From Mycobacterium sp. (GTDB taxonomy: Bacteria; Actinomycetota; Actinomycetes; Mycobacteriales; Mycobacteriaceae), in the NCBI GenBank assembly GCA_025965555.1, contig JAOPWT010000063.1, forward strand, positions 1 to 33,389: DNA of 33,389 nucleotides, read 5' to 3'. The position numbers were made by a program, and so were the translations under genes. The notes under the pieces were generated by a model. It made no database searches and was not told where the DNA came from. It saw only the letters and a program-made list of their open reading frames with translations. The stretch's first letter is position 1; each line of letters opens with the position of its first letter. Shown one piece after another: positions 9,670 through 18,413 of the stretch.

Positions 9670-10517
9670 GTCTGCGGCTGGATGTCGCCTACGACGGCAC
9701 GGCCTTCGCCGGTTGGGCTGCGCAGGCCACTCAGCGGACGGTCGCGGGAACCATCGACGACGCTCTTTCCACGGTGTTCAGGACGCCGGTGATCACCAGG
9801 GCTGCGGGACGCACCGACAGCGGCGTGCACGCCACCGGTCAGGTGGCCCACGTCGACGTCCCAGCCGACGCGATCCCACTGGCTTACCCGCGTACCCCAC
9901 GGGATGAACCGGAATTCCGTCCGCTGGTCCGGCGGCTCGGCAGGCTCCTCCCAGAAGACGTGCGAGTGCACGACGTCATCAGGGCGCCGGCCGGCTTCGA
10001 TGCGCGATTCTCCGCCCTGCGCAGGCACTACGAGTACCGGCTGTCGACGGCGCCGTTCGGGGTGGAGCCGCAGGAAGCCAGGTTCGTCACCCCGTGGCCC
10101 CGTCCGCTCGATGTCGAGGCGATGAGCGTGGCGTCGCGGGAACTGCAGGGCCTCAACGACTTCGCGGCATTCTGCCGTCCGCGCGAGGGTGCCACGACGA
10201 TCCGCGACCTGCAGCGCCTGGAGTGGCTGCGTGACGGCGACTCGATCACCGCATACGTCACCGCGGATGCGTTCTGCTGGTCGATGGTGCGGTCACTGGT
10301 CGGTGCGCTACTGGCCGTTGGGGAGGGCCGTCGCGAACCTCGTTGGTGCGCCGAACTACTGACATCGACGCGGCGTTCGAGTGACTTCGCCACGGCGCCC
10401 GCCCGCGGGCTCACGCTCGTCGGCGTTGACTATCCGCCGGACGACGAACTCGAGGCACGGATCAAGGTGACCCGCGACATGCGTTCGGTCGACGAGGTGG
10501 GCCGGGGCGAGGCCTAG
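9636..10517 (+). CDS. truA: tRNA pseudouridine(38-40) synthase
   Basis: TruA, about 293 residues, isomerises uridines 38-40 in the anticodon arm of tRNAs. [19 protein letters not shown] and the catalytic motif [14 protein letters not shown], with its active-site aspartate, identify it. [13 protein letters not shown] and [19 protein letters not shown] are further conserved blocks. The start is uncertain. The ATG at 9636 is the most plausible, a TTG at 9630 is in frame, and no start codon lies between the hairpin and the conserved LRLDVAYDG. Its stop overlaps the stop of the convergent cutinase in the shared CTAG at 10514-10517. Confidence 0.95.
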   Translation: MPATDTGGGHVRLRLDVAYDGTAFAGWAAQATQRTVAGTIDDALSTVFRTPVITRAAGRTDSGVHATGQVAHVDVPADAIPLAYPRTPRDEPEFRPLVRRLGRLLPEDVRVHDVIRAPAGFDARFSALRRHYEYRLSTAPFGVEPQEARFVTPWPRPLDVEAMSVASRELQGLNDFAAFCRPREGATTIRDLQRLEWLRDGDSITAYVTADAFCWSMVRSLVGALLAVGEGRREPRWCAELLTSTRRSSDFATAPARGLTLVGVDYPPDDELEARIKVTRDMRSVDEVGRGEA

Positions 10518-11233
10518 ACCCGCCCCGCGGCGAAGTCGGCGGCGTCGTTCACCATGCCCGACTTGATGTACGCGGTGGCGGCGTGGTCGGACCAGTTGCT
10601 CTCCCACGTGTTGGGGTCGGCCGGGTTGCAGATCGGGTCCGCGGCATGGCACATCTCGATGGTCCGCTCGCGGTAGACCGGACTGAATGCCCCGATGGGG
10701 CCGGCCCAGGCGCTGCCGTTGCCGAACAGTGCGACCGCGGCGATGTGCTGATCGGCCTCGGGCGGAAGTGGGTTGTCGAAACCGAAGAACGAGAAGGGCA
10801 CCGCCAGCGTGACGTCGGTGACCGCGGCCCCAAGTGAGTACCCGCCGAGCACGATTCGAGTGTCAGGACAGCTGGTCATGGTGCTCTGTACACGCGCGCT
10901 CATGTCGTTGGCGCCGACGTCGATCTGGTTGTCGGCGGGGTAGCGCACGGCGTACATGTTGACGTTCTTGCCCGTCTTGGAGCGCAATGCGCTGACGAAG
11001 GCGTTGCCGACCTGTCCGGGGCCCGCCGGCTCGAGGCGACCACGCGCGAAGATCACCTCGACCGCGGGGCACGCTGCCGATGCCGTCGGGACTCCCACTG
11101 CCGTAACGGCAGGAACCACCAGGAGTGCTGCAGCGGTGAATGCGGTGACGACCGCGGCGACGACGTACCTGCGAAACTGCTGAGGGGTCACCGGATGGAT
11201 GCTAGCCGAACGATCCGCCGCGGTGTTCGACAT
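10514..11233 (-). CDS. Secreted cutinase-like esterase 1
   Basis: A 239-residue serine hydrolase of the cutinase (Culp) family. It has a long N-terminal signal region with arginines at 21-22 and a hydrophobic core about 23-50, ending near ASA-AC at 51-55. The catalytic triad is S133 in GYSLG, D199 in ADPIC and H217 in [18 protein letters not shown] at the mature N-terminus is typical, and cysteine pairs (C55/C122, C195/C202) probably form disulfides. Mycobacterial relatives hydrolyse medium- to long-chain esters or phospholipids; cutin itself is not implied. It is last of three cutinase genes in one direction. GYSLG differs from the GYSQG of its neighbours, as does the GRLEP in place of GTGEP. 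The ATG at 11233 lacks a clear ribosome binding site. Confidence 0.9.
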   Translation of the reverse strand: MSNTAADRSASIHPVTPQQFRRYVVAAVVTAFTAAALLVVPAVTAVGVPTASAACPAVEVIFARGRLEPAGPGQVGNAFVSALRSKTGKNVNMYAVRYPADNQIDVGANDMSARVQSTMTSCPDTRIVLGGYSLGAAVTDVTLAVPFSFFGFDNPLPPEADQHIAAVALFGNGSAWAGPIGAFSPVYRERTIEMCHAADPICNPADPNTWESNWSDHAATAYIKSGMVNDAADFAAGRV

Positions 11234-11248
11234 CGCGTGGCGGCTGGG

Positions 11249-11914
11249 TTACAACAGGCCTGCGATGAAGTTCGCCGCCGTATTGGTCTGGCCACCGGCG
11301 TAAGCCCTGTGCGCTGGCACGCTTTCGCCGTCGGTCTGACAGACGGGGTCGCCGCCGTTGCACAGATCGATCGACCGGCCACCCCATACCGGGCTCGACG
11401 TCAGCGGCAGGCCGAGCTTGGCCGACGGGTTGCCGAACGCGGCAACGCCTGCAACGAAGTCCGGGGTGTTGGGCGGCAGCGGGTTGTTGAACCCGATCGC
11501 CGGGAACGGCACGGCGGCGATGACGTCCATCACGGCTGCGCCCTGCGAGTAGCCACCGAGCACCAGTCGCGTGTTGGGGCAGGCCCCCATCATGTACTGA
11601 ATGTGGGCGCTGGCGTCGTTGGCGCCTGCCGCTGCTGCGAGGAAGTCGTAGTCGGCGGGATAGTTCACCGCATAGCTACCGACCGAGCGGCCGCCGACCT
11701 TGGAGCGCAGAGAATCCACGAAGGCCCCGCCCACGGCCCCCAGACCCGGGGCTTCGGAGGTACCGCGAGCGAAGACGACCTCGATGTCGGGGCAGTCGTC
11801 CGCCGATGCCACGCCGATTGCTGCGGTGGGGATGGCCGGGACGACGGGAGCGACGACGGCGACGCAGGCCGCCACGACGGCGAGGGTCGTACGCCCAACA
11901 AGATCGAAAGTCAC
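11249..11914 (-). CDS. Secreted cutinase-like esterase 2
   Basis: A 221-residue cutinase-family hydrolase. A signal peptide (about 1-38, ending VASA-DDC) is followed by CPDIEVVFARGTSE. The nucleophile is S123 in GYSQG and the rest of the triad is D189 (GDPVC) and H202 (PAHRAY). The start is a GTG at 11914. The minus-strand sequence TACCAT (11925-11920) lies five bases before it, which could be a -10 for a nearly leaderless transcript of its own. It sits 24 bases after cutinase 3 and 15 before cutinase 1. The set corresponds in position to cut3/cut4 (Rv3451/Rv3452) of M. tuberculosis. Substrate unknown. Confidence 0.92.
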   Translation of the reverse strand: MTFDLVGRTTLAVVAACVAVVAPVVPAIPTAAIGVASADDCPDIEVVFARGTSEAPGLGAVGGAFVDSLRSKVGGRSVGSYAVNYPADYDFLAAAAGANDASAHIQYMMGACPNTRLVLGGYSQGAAVMDVIAAVPFPAIGFNNPLPPNTPDFVAGVAAFGNPSAKLGLPLTSSPVWGGRSIDLCNGGDPVCQTDGESVPAHRAYAGGQTNTAANFIAGLL

Positions 11915-11938
11915 GCCAAATGGTAACGCAGAGGTCGG

Positions 11939-12607
11939 CTAAACAAGTCCCGCGACGAAATTCGCTGCCTGCTGGATGAAGTCCGATGACTCGTAGTGCG
12001 TGTGCGCGAACGGGTTGCGACCACGCGAACAGATCGGATCGCCATCGGCACACAAATCGATGGCGCGACCGCCGAAGACCGAGTTGCTGATGGGGATCGA
12101 GAACTTCGTGGACGGGTTGCCGAACACGGCGACCGCAGCGACGCTGTTGTCGAGATTCAGTGGCAGCGGCGGGGCCGACCCGACCTCACCGATCTTGTTG
12201 CCGAGGGGAGGGATGCCAGCCAGCATGTCCATCACTGCCGCGCCCTGCGAGTACCCGCCCAGCACGATCCGCGTGCTCGGGCACTGCGCGACCAACGAAC
12301 TGATGAAATTGGTGGCATCGGTGGCACCATCGGCGGCCGCCAGGAAGTCGTACGTGGCCGGATAATTCACACCGTACGCAGCGATGGTGCGCCCGCCGAG
12401 CTGCGGGGTCAGCGCGTCGACCAGGGCCTGGCCGACGCGGCCGATGCCCGCCGGTTCGCCGGTGCCCCTGGCGAAGACCACCTGGACGTCGGGGCACGGC
12501 TCCGCGGACGCCGACGGGGGCGCCACCAGAGTCGTGGCGGCACAGACGACGGTCGAGGCGATCGCGGCCAGGCGGGCGGACATCCTGAGCATGGTCACGT
12601 AGCCCAT
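11939..12607 (-). CDS. Secreted cutinase-like esterase 3
   Basis: A cutinase-family hydrolase of 222 residues if read from the ATG at 12607. A GTG at 12613 would add two residues, and an ATG at 12592 would give a neater signal peptide beginning MLRMSARLA. Numbered from 12613, the signal ends near PPSASA-EPC (about 37), the nucleophile is S122 in GYSQG, the acid is D192 (GDPIC) and the histidine is H204 or H206. VVFARGTGEP is the classic cutinase N-terminal strand. It is first of the three cutinases and follows the transporter gene by about ten bases, with a CACATATGTG palindrome in the gap. Predicted to be exported by Sec. Confidence 0.92.
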   Translation of the reverse strand: MGYVTMLRMSARLAAIASTVVCAATTLVAPPSASAEPCPDVQVVFARGTGEPAGIGRVGQALVDALTPQLGGRTIAAYGVNYPATYDFLAAADGATDATNFISSLVAQCPSTRIVLGGYSQGAAVMDMLAGIPPLGNKIGEVGSAPPLPLNLDNSVAAVAVFGNPSTKFSIPISNSVFGGRAIDLCADGDPICSRGRNPFAHTHYESSDFIQQAANFVAGLV

Positions 12608-12610
12608 CTT

Positions 12611-12620
12611 CACATATGTG
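12611..12620. promoter_or_regulatory. CACATATGTG palindrome between transporter and cutinase genes
   Basis: A perfect 10-bp inverted repeat with no spacer, in the short gap between the EamA gene stop (12623) and the cutinase start (12607). It could be an operator half or chance; there is no second copy nearby. Confidence 0.2.
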
Positions 12621-12622
12621 CG

Positions 12623-13648
12623 TTAGCTGCGGCGAACCGTTTGCTCGGCGGTCGCGCCGTCGACCGGCATCTCCGGCCACGACGCCTCGGCGACCTTCTC
12701 GGTGCGATCGCCCTGGCGCGCCAGCACCAGCCCGGCCAGAACCACTGCGCCACCGAGCGCCTGGATCGGGGTGAGAGCTTCGCCGAGCAGTGCCCACGCG
12801 GCCAGCACGGCGAACATCACTTCGGCGAGCCCCACCAGGGACGCGAACCGCGGGCGCAGTCGGGCGATGCCCATGATGCCGAGCGTGTAGGCGATCGCGG
12901 TGGGAATCAGAGCCAGCGCGACGACCGGGACGATCCACGACGTCGTCACACCTGCGACGACGGTGTCCCTGGTGGTGAAGGTCAACGGCATCACACCGGA
13001 CACGCCGAGTAGGCCGACCGAGATGGCGCCGACGACCAGTCCGCTTGCAGCGAGCGTGATGGAGTTGAGGCTTCCCTCTTCGGTGCTGTCCGCGCTCACC
13101 TCGTCGGACATCATGAAGTAGCACGCCGCGCAGATGGCGGCGGCCAGTCCCCAGGCGACACCGGTGAGATTGATGTGGGTGCCCGAGAAGACGTTGAGCA
13201 CCAACATGATTCCAGCGACGGCCAGCGCGACGCCCCCCAGCGTCAGTTTGCTCGGCCTGCGCTTGGTGGTGGCCCAGAGCCAGCCGACGACGAGCACGGG
13301 CGAGGTGTATTCGAGTAGAAGCGCGACGCCGACCGACAGATGCGAGACGGCGTTGTAGTAGCACAGCTGAGCACCGGCGATGGGCACGATGCCGTACGCG
13401 ATCACGGTCTTCCAGTGCTGCAGCGCCTCGCGCACCCAGCCGGGCCTCGTCAGCGTGGCGAAGATCGCCATCGCGACGGCGCCTCCCGCCAGCCGTGCGG
13501 TCACGGCGGCGGTGGGGCTCCAGCCGGCCTCCATGAGTGACTTGCCGAGTGGGCCGGACATGCCGAAGGCGAACGCCGAACCGACGGCCAGCAGCAGGCC
13601 GAGCCGGAACTGATCGGCGGCGGGCCGCACTTCTGTCGTCGCAGTCAC
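12623..13648 (-). CDS. EamA/RhtA-type inner-membrane exporter (DMT superfamily)
   Basis: A 341-residue integral membrane protein with about ten hydrophobic segments arranged as two EamA repeats (about 17-140 and 160-310). Segments include LGLLLAVGSAFAFGMSGPLGK, LLLEYTSPVLVVGWLWA and SLVGLAEVMFAVLAAWALLGEAL. This layout is shared with RhtA and related amino-acid/metabolite exporters; the substrate cannot be named. The start is a GTG at 13648 with an AGGAGG site six bases upstream, which is strong. It diverges from a CGNR zinc-finger gene across 66 bases, a common regulator/exporter arrangement, and reads towards the cutinases. Confidence 0.92.
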   Translation of the reverse strand: MTATTEVRPAADQFRLGLLLAVGSAFAFGMSGPLGKSLMEAGWSPTAAVTARLAGGAVAMAIFATLTRPGWVREALQHWKTVIAYGIVPIAGAQLCYYNAVSHLSVGVALLLEYTSPVLVVGWLWATTKRRPSKLTLGGVALAVAGIMLVLNVFSGTHINLTGVAWGLAAAICAACYFMMSDEVSADSTEEGSLNSITLAASGLVVGAISVGLLGVSGVMPLTFTTRDTVVAGVTTSWIVPVVALALIPTAIAYTLGIMGIARLRPRFASLVGLAEVMFAVLAAWALLGEALTPIQALGGAVVLAGLVLARQGDRTEKVAEASWPEMPVDGATAEQTVRRS

Positions 13649-13714
13649 CTGGCACCTCCTGGCATGTAATGAGTAAAATGACCGTTGGTCGTGACGCTAC
13701 CGGCGAAGGGAGTC
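13649..13714. promoter_or_regulatory. Divergent regulatory region between EamA transporter and CGNR regulator
   Basis: This 66-base gap must hold both promoters. TAAAAT (13674-13679) is a possible -10 for the rightward gene. GACC-GTT-GGTC (about 13680-13690) is a short inverted repeat that might be an operator. AGGAGG near 13655-13660 on the minus strand serves the transporter. No clear -35 elements. Confidence 0.35.
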
Positions 13715-14284
13715 ATGAGTCAATTGAATTTCAGTCATGACACAGAGCTCACACTTCGTGCGGCGTGTGTCCTGATCAACACCGATCGCGTCGACGGCGA
13801 GCACCTCGACGACATCGCCTTCCTGGACGGTTATCTCGACGGTTTCGGGTGGACGGGACGTCGCGACAGGGACGCCGCCGAACTGGAGTCCGTGCGACAG
13901 CTGCGGGCGCGGCTGGCCAAGATCTGGACGACCGCGGACGACGAAGAGCGGGTCGTCGGTCAGGTCAACGCGTTGCTGAGCGATACCCGGGCCGCGCCGT
14001 GGTTGACCCGCCACGCGGAGATGCCGGAGTGGCATCTGCACCTGGCGTCGATTCACGACCCGCTGTGGCAGCGCATGGGCGCCGAGATGGCGATGTCGCT
14101 GGCCGACGTGATTCGCGCGGGCGAACTCCGAAGGCTCAAGATCTGTGCGGCGCCGGATTGCGAGGCGGTTCTGATCGACCTCTCACGCAACCGATCGCGC
14201 ATGTTCTGCGACACGGGCAACTGCGGGAACCGCCAACACGTCGCGGCATACCGTGAGCGGCGCGCGACCGAGGATCACCGATAG
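13715..14284 (+). CDS. CGNR zinc-finger regulator (ABATE domain protein)
   Basis: A 189-residue protein with an N-terminal ABATE-type region (about 10-130) and a C-terminal CGNR zinc finger. C144 and C149 (CAAPDC) pair with C165 and C170 (CDTGNC), and CGNR is at 170-173. This architecture is taken as a stress-responsive transcription factor family; target and ligand are unknown. The ATG at 13715 is preceded by GAAGGG at 13705-13710. An in-frame start 30 bases further upstream has no homology or ribosome binding site. Its divergent placement suggests it regulates the adjacent EamA exporter. Confidence 0.88.
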   Translation: MSQLNFSHDTELTLRAACVLINTDRVDGEHLDDIAFLDGYLDGFGWTGRRDRDAAELESVRQLRARLAKIWTTADDEERVVGQVNALLSDTRAAPWLTRHAEMPEWHLHLASIHDPLWQRMGAEMAMSLADVIRAGELRRLKICAAPDCEAVLIDLSRNRSRMFCDTGNCGNRQHVAAYRERRATEDHR

Positions 14285-14304
14285 CGCGGACGGCGATTCA
14301 GTGA

Positions 14305-14333
14305 TTCGGTGGGCCATCGGGTGCGGTTAGGCT
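14305..14333 (+). promoter_or_regulatory. Candidate promoter for eccB4
   Basis: TTCGGT (14305-14310) and TAGGCT (14328-14333) are spaced by 17 bases. The predicted start is about ten bases before the eccB4 ATG. The -35 match is poor. The preceding gene ends at 14284, so eccB4 could also be read from upstream. Confidence 0.35.
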
Positions 14334-14349
14334 GGCTGCCGGGGGAATC

Positions 14350-15747
14350 ATGGCTCGGCAATCGGCAACGCGCCTGCAGCTCAGTGCGCAACGCTTTCTC
14401 ACGCGTCGCATGATGCACGCACTGGTGCGCAGGGACGTCGCGATGCACGACGATCCGCTGCGCGCTCAGTCGCTGGCGCTCGCCGTGGGTGGCCTCCTCG
14501 CGACGCTCGCCGTCGCGGCGAGTGCCGTGGTCGGACTGCTGCGACCGCATGGCGTGTCCGACTCGGCGCCGATCGTGATCGCCCGCGAGACGGGCGCGCT
14601 GTACGTGCGCGTGGACGACACACTGCATCCGGTACTCAACCTGGCCTCGGCACGGCTCATCGTGCGCTCCGCGGCCAACCCGGTCGCCGCGACCGAGGTG
14701 TCGATCGCCGGCGCGAAGCGTGGGCCTTTGATGGGTATCCCCGGCGCGCCACCCACGATCGGTGAACGCGTGCGCGGCCAGACGTGGACGGTGTGCGACG
14801 ACGCCCGCACGGTCGTTGCCATCGGCGACTCGGATCTCGACGGCCTCGACTCGGCGCGTCCCGTTCTGGTGACGCCACGCGGAGAGAGTGCCGCCACGAC
14901 CTACCTGCTGTACGACGGGCAGCGCGCCGCGGTCGACCTGCGCAACGTCGCCGTGGTACGGGCCTTGCGGTTGGATGGCGTTGCGCCCGTTCCCGTTTCG
15001 CGAACGCTGCTCGACGTCGTACCCGAGGTCCCTGCCATCACAGCGCCGAGCATCGCCGGGGCGGGCGGCCAGGGTCCGGCTGTGCTGGGAGGAGCACCCA
15101 TCGGCGCGATCGTCCTGGTTCAGCGCGCCGACATCGCCGAGCACTACGTCGTTCTGCGCGAGGGCCTTCAGCTGGTCGGGGACGTGGCCGCCGATATCAT
15201 CAGGTTCACCTACGACGGACACACCCGACCGGTGCCTGCCGTCGCGCCCGCTGCCGTGGCTGCGTTACCGATTGCCAGCGCGCTGGCGGTGAGCACCTTT
15301 CCGCCGCGCGCCCGTACGCCCGTCGGCGCGGCCGACGGCGACGCCGTCTGCGCACAGTGGCGGCCAGCAGGTTCGGCTCGGACCGCATCGAACACCATTG
15401 TGCTGGCCGGGGATTCGCCGTATCGCAACCCTGGAGAGGCCACGGCCCTCGCCCAGGCCGACGGCGAAGGGCCCAACGTCGATGCCGTGGTCGTGTTGGG
15501 CGGTGCCAGCGCCGACGTCCGGTCCGCCAGGATCGCGGGCGATCCCGGCACGACCGGAGCGCGGTTCCTGGTCACCGATGGGGGAGTGGTGTTCGGCGTT
15601 CACGACGATGAGGCAGCGACATTCCTTGGACTGGGGCAGTCGCCAGAGGCGGCGCCGTGGCCGATCCTCGCGCACCTGCCCCATGGGCCCGAACTCAGTG
15701 TCGAGGCTGCCTCAGTCGTTCGCGACGGGCTGCCGGCGCCGTCGTAA
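14350..15747 (+). CDS. eccB4: ESX-4 type VII secretion core component EccB
   Basis: EccB4, 465 residues, is a bitopic membrane protein of the ESX membrane complex with a large periplasmic domain. The short cytosolic N-terminus contains the family motif QLSAQRFLTRRMMHALVRRD. One membrane helix spans about 41-64. The periplasmic part is built of repeats and has two lone cysteines (C149, C334) placed like the disulfide of other EccB proteins. GGGGGAA precedes the ATG. It faces mycP4 tail to tail and the two genes overlap by 36 bases (15712-15747). It stands alone on this strand, separate from eccC4, as in M. tuberculosis (Rv3450c). Confidence 0.95.
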   Translation: MARQSATRLQLSAQRFLTRRMMHALVRRDVAMHDDPLRAQSLALAVGGLLATLAVAASAVVGLLRPHGVSDSAPIVIARETGALYVRVDDTLHPVLNLASARLIVRSAANPVAATEVSIAGAKRGPLMGIPGAPPTIGERVRGQTWTVCDDARTVVAIGDSDLDGLDSARPVLVTPRGESAATTYLLYDGQRAAVDLRNVAVVRALRLDGVAPVPVSRTLLDVVPEVPAITAPSIAGAGGQGPAVLGGAPIGAIVLVQRADIAEHYVVLREGLQLVGDVAADIIRFTYDGHTRPVPAVAPAAVAALPIASALAVSTFPPRARTPVGAADGDAVCAQWRPAGSARTASNTIVLAGDSPYRNPGEATALAQADGEGPNVDAVVVLGGASADVRSARIAGDPGTTGARFLVTDGGVVFGVHDDEAATFLGLGQSPEAAPWPILAHLPHGPELSVEAASVVRDGLPAPS

Positions 15748-17067
15748 CCAACCCGTCGACAACGTCATTGCGGCAGTGACTGCTGCGACGCATGCCGCCG
15801 CCCCGACCAGTGCGATGCGACGCGACGTCGCATCGCCGCCTGGCGGGTCCTGGCTCACCTGCGCCGTCGGTGGGGGCGTCGAGAACACAGTGGGTCGATC
15901 CCCATCGGCGCTGACCGCCGCGAGTGCGTCGACGACCCCGTGGCCTACCCACGGATCCCAGCCGGCGCTCGGATGATGTGCGGTGTCCTCGATTCTCCGC
16001 ATCACCTGTCGCGCCGTGAGTCTGGGTGACACCGACCGCACCAGCGCGGCGATGGCCGTCACTACGGGCGCGGAGTAACTCGTCCCCGAAATAGGCTCGG
16101 GCTCGGTGACTCCGGGGACGGTGTCGATCAGCCCGTCGCCGTCCGGGCTGAGCGACACGACTGCTTCACCCGGAGCGGCCACGTCCACCCACGGCCCGGC
16201 AAGGGTGAACCCCGACGGCCGACCCGCGCCGTCGACCGAGCCGACGGTCAGCACGTAGTCGTCGTACCACGCCGGGCTCACCACGATGCCCACCGTGTCC
16301 CATCTGGGCTGTCCCGGATGGCCCGGATCTGGTGGTGGGTTCTGTCGTGGGCACTGGCCGGGGCCGCCGACGTTGCCCGCCGCAGAGACGACGACGACGT
16401 TCTTCACGTCGACGGCATAGGCGAGGGCGGCGCCGAGGGCCCGGTCGTCGAGTCCCTGCTCGGTGGGCACGCAGGCGACCGATGAGATGTTGACGACCGT
16501 CGCCCCGGCGTCCGCGGCGGTCCGGACCGCCGCGGCGAGGGTGTCGACGTCTCCCACTCCGGCTCCGGCCGCCCCGTCGGAGGCCCGAAACACGTTGCTC
16601 GACTGGCGGATTGCGATGATGTTTGCCTCGGGTGCGACGCCACCGAACCCCACGCCGGGCACGTCGCTGCGGGCCGCCCCGATGATTCCAGCGACAATCG
16701 TGCCGTGGCCGTCACAGTCCTCGGTGCCGTCCCCGGTCGACACGTAGTCGCCGCCAGGCAGGAGGTGCGGCAAGAGCCGGTGTCTGGTGACACCCGTGTC
16801 GATCACTGCCACGGTCTGGCCGGCTCCCTTGGTCAACCGCCACAGCGCTTCGAGCTCACTCGAGCTCAGCTGGCTCGCGCCAGTGTGGCTGGTAAGCGCG
16901 CCGATCGGACATGCCTCGGTCTGCTCGGTCGGCACGCGCGGGGCGGGTGGCCGAGCCGGTGGCAGCAGGGCGTCGTCCACCTGTGGCGGTGTCACGGCAG
17001 CCGCCGTGGGGGCGGCCCACACGGCGGCGAGCACCCACGCGACCGCGACGGTCCGCACGCCCTTCAC
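15712..17067 (-). CDS. mycP4: ESX-4 mycosin, membrane-anchored subtilisin-like protease
   Basis: Mycosin-4, 451 residues from a GTG at 17067. The N-terminus MKGVRTVAVAWVLAAVWAAP is a signal peptide. The subtilase triad is D90 (VIDTG), H121 (DGHGT) and S330 (GTSYSAP), with the oxyanion asparagine N232 (AAGN). A C-terminal membrane helix (about 418-437) is followed by a basic tail. Mycosins are needed for ESX complex stability. The GTG overlaps the eccD4 stop (GTGA), suggesting coupled translation. An ATG at 17097 would add ten residues inside eccD4. A much longer open frame extends upstream antisense-fashion within eccD4 but is not mycosin sequence. Corresponds to Rv3449. Confidence 0.94.
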   Translation of the reverse strand: MKGVRTVAVAWVLAAVWAAPTAAAVTPPQVDDALLPPARPPAPRVPTEQTEACPIGALTSHTGASQLSSSELEALWRLTKGAGQTVAVIDTGVTRHRLLPHLLPGGDYVSTGDGTEDCDGHGTIVAGIIGAARSDVPGVGFGGVAPEANIIAIRQSSNVFRASDGAAGAGVGDVDTLAAAVRTAADAGATVVNISSVACVPTEQGLDDRALGAALAYAVDVKNVVVVSAAGNVGGPGQCPRQNPPPDPGHPGQPRWDTVGIVVSPAWYDDYVLTVGSVDGAGRPSGFTLAGPWVDVAAPGEAVVSLSPDGDGLIDTVPGVTEPEPISGTSYSAPVVTAIAALVRSVSPRLTARQVMRRIEDTAHHPSAGWDPWVGHGVVDALAAVSADGDRPTVFSTPPPTAQVSQDPPGGDATSRRIALVGAAACVAAVTAAMTLSTGWLRRRRQPVAND

Positions 17068-18326
17068 GACAGATGGAACCCGCCGCCAACCCAGCATGCG
17101 ACGGGAACGACGGCCGCCAGCGCGGCGTAATCGAGTAGATCGACGAGCCGTGCCACGGCGGCGCCGCACCTCGGCCGTCGGACGGCGATCAGACCGATGA
17201 CGACGAGAACGCACGCGACGGGGCCGACCGCACCCTGGTAGGCGCTGAAGGCGACGTGAAGCCCGACGACCGCAGTTGCCAATCCACCTGCGATGAGCGC
17301 GATTTGGCGGATCGCGTCGATATAGGTACGAGCCCGTAGGAAGAGCGCCGTCGCGATCACGGCGGTGAAGGCGACGGTGGCGAGAGGGTCTGCACGGCAG
17401 GCGATGGCCACGACGACGGCGCCCGTGGCGGCGCCGGCGACGCAGCCTGCCACCAGACCGGTCAGGGTGGCGTGGCCCGCCACGGCGCGTTCCGCCGCGT
17501 CGCCCTGCCAGTGCTCGGACCCAAGCCGCGCCGTCAGCACCGACAGTCGGGGTGCGAGGGCGAGCACCGCGAGCGAAGCGGTCGAGAGCGCCGCGCCGAC
17601 CAACACCACGGGCATCGCCAGCAGTGTCACGACTGCCGCCAGCAGTGAAAGCGCCGCAGTGGCAACCAATGCCGGCGCCACGCGTCCGGCGAGCCGCAAC
17701 ATCAGCAGCGCCGCGGTGAACGCCGCCACCGCGGCCAGGAAGGCATTGGGCGCCGCGGGACCCGACGGTACGGCGAGGAAACCCGTCGCGCTGGCCAGGG
17801 ACACCACCGCGATGCTCGACGCCGTCGCGTAGCCGGTGGCCACCGTCACCGCCATGGCGGCGGCCGCCCCCACACCGGCGATGATCGCATTCGTCGTCGC
17901 GCTTGCAGAACCTGCGGTCCACGCGAACGACGCCGCGGCGAGCACCGCGGTGAGCAGGCACACGGCACCGGGAAGGGATTCGCCGACGGTGAACGTGCTG
18001 GGCCGCGCGGTCATCGCCTCTTGCCACGCGGACCGACGCATCGGTCCCAGCGTAGGAGCTCGATCAGGACTGAGGATGAGCAGCTCGCCATCACGAACAC
18101 CGTTGTCGTTCAGCGACAACGACTCCTCCAAGCTTCCGCCGGACGGACGCTCGAGTCGCCAGCGCCGGGCGGTGTCGCCACCGGTCATGCGGTCGTCGAC
18201 CAGTTCGACGATCGCGGGCAGTAGCTCTGCCACCGGCGCGCCCGACGGCAACGCAACGTCGACCGCCAGTGGATCACCATCACGGTCGGCGTGAATGCAC
18301 ACCCTGGATACGGACACCTCAATCAC
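17064..18326 (-). CDS. eccD4: ESX-4 integral membrane component EccD
   Basis: EccD4, 420 residues from a GTG. A ubiquitin-like N-terminal domain (about 1-95: SVSRVCIHADRDGDPLAVDVALPSGAPVAELL) is followed by a run of hydrophobic segments, about ten or eleven, as expected for the channel-lining ESX subunit. It is shorter than I recall for M. tuberculosis EccD4 (about 467 residues), but both the ubiquitin-like domain and the last helices are present. It diverges from eccC4 across 87 bases and leads into mycP4 with a four-base stop/start overlap. The orientation matches Rv3448. Confidence 0.94.
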   Translation of the reverse strand: MIEVSVSRVCIHADRDGDPLAVDVALPSGAPVAELLPAIVELVDDRMTGGDTARRWRLERPSGGSLEESLSLNDNGVRDGELLILSPDRAPTLGPMRRSAWQEAMTARPSTFTVGESLPGAVCLLTAVLAAASFAWTAGSASATTNAIIAGVGAAAAMAVTVATGYATASSIAVVSLASATGFLAVPSGPAAPNAFLAAVAAFTAALLMLRLAGRVAPALVATAALSLLAAVVTLLAMPVVLVGAALSTASLAVLALAPRLSVLTARLGSEHWQGDAAERAVAGHATLTGLVAGCVAGAATGAVVVAIACRADPLATVAFTAVIATALFLRARTYIDAIRQIALIAGGLATAVVGLHVAFSAYQGAVGPVACVLVVIGLIAVRRPRCGAAVARLVDLLDYAALAAVVPVACWVGGGFHLS

Positions 18327-18413
18327 CGTAACCGCATCGGGGACGGGGTTTCGTCACCAATGTTCTCCGCAGCGAGATGGAACGAAACGGCCTCCAGCAC
18401 CGTCCATTAACCG

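Noticed and set aside
12186-13655. 489-codon minus-strand frame overlapping the EamA gene and cutinase 3
   Set aside because: Arg-rich frame-shifted shadow; the overlapped genes have clear families, membrane segments and triads.
15712-18027. 771-codon minus-strand frame containing mycP4
   Set aside because: The upstream 300 or so codons overlap eccD4 and are Arg/Gly/Ala-rich shadow. Signal peptide and mycosin homology begin at 17067-17097.
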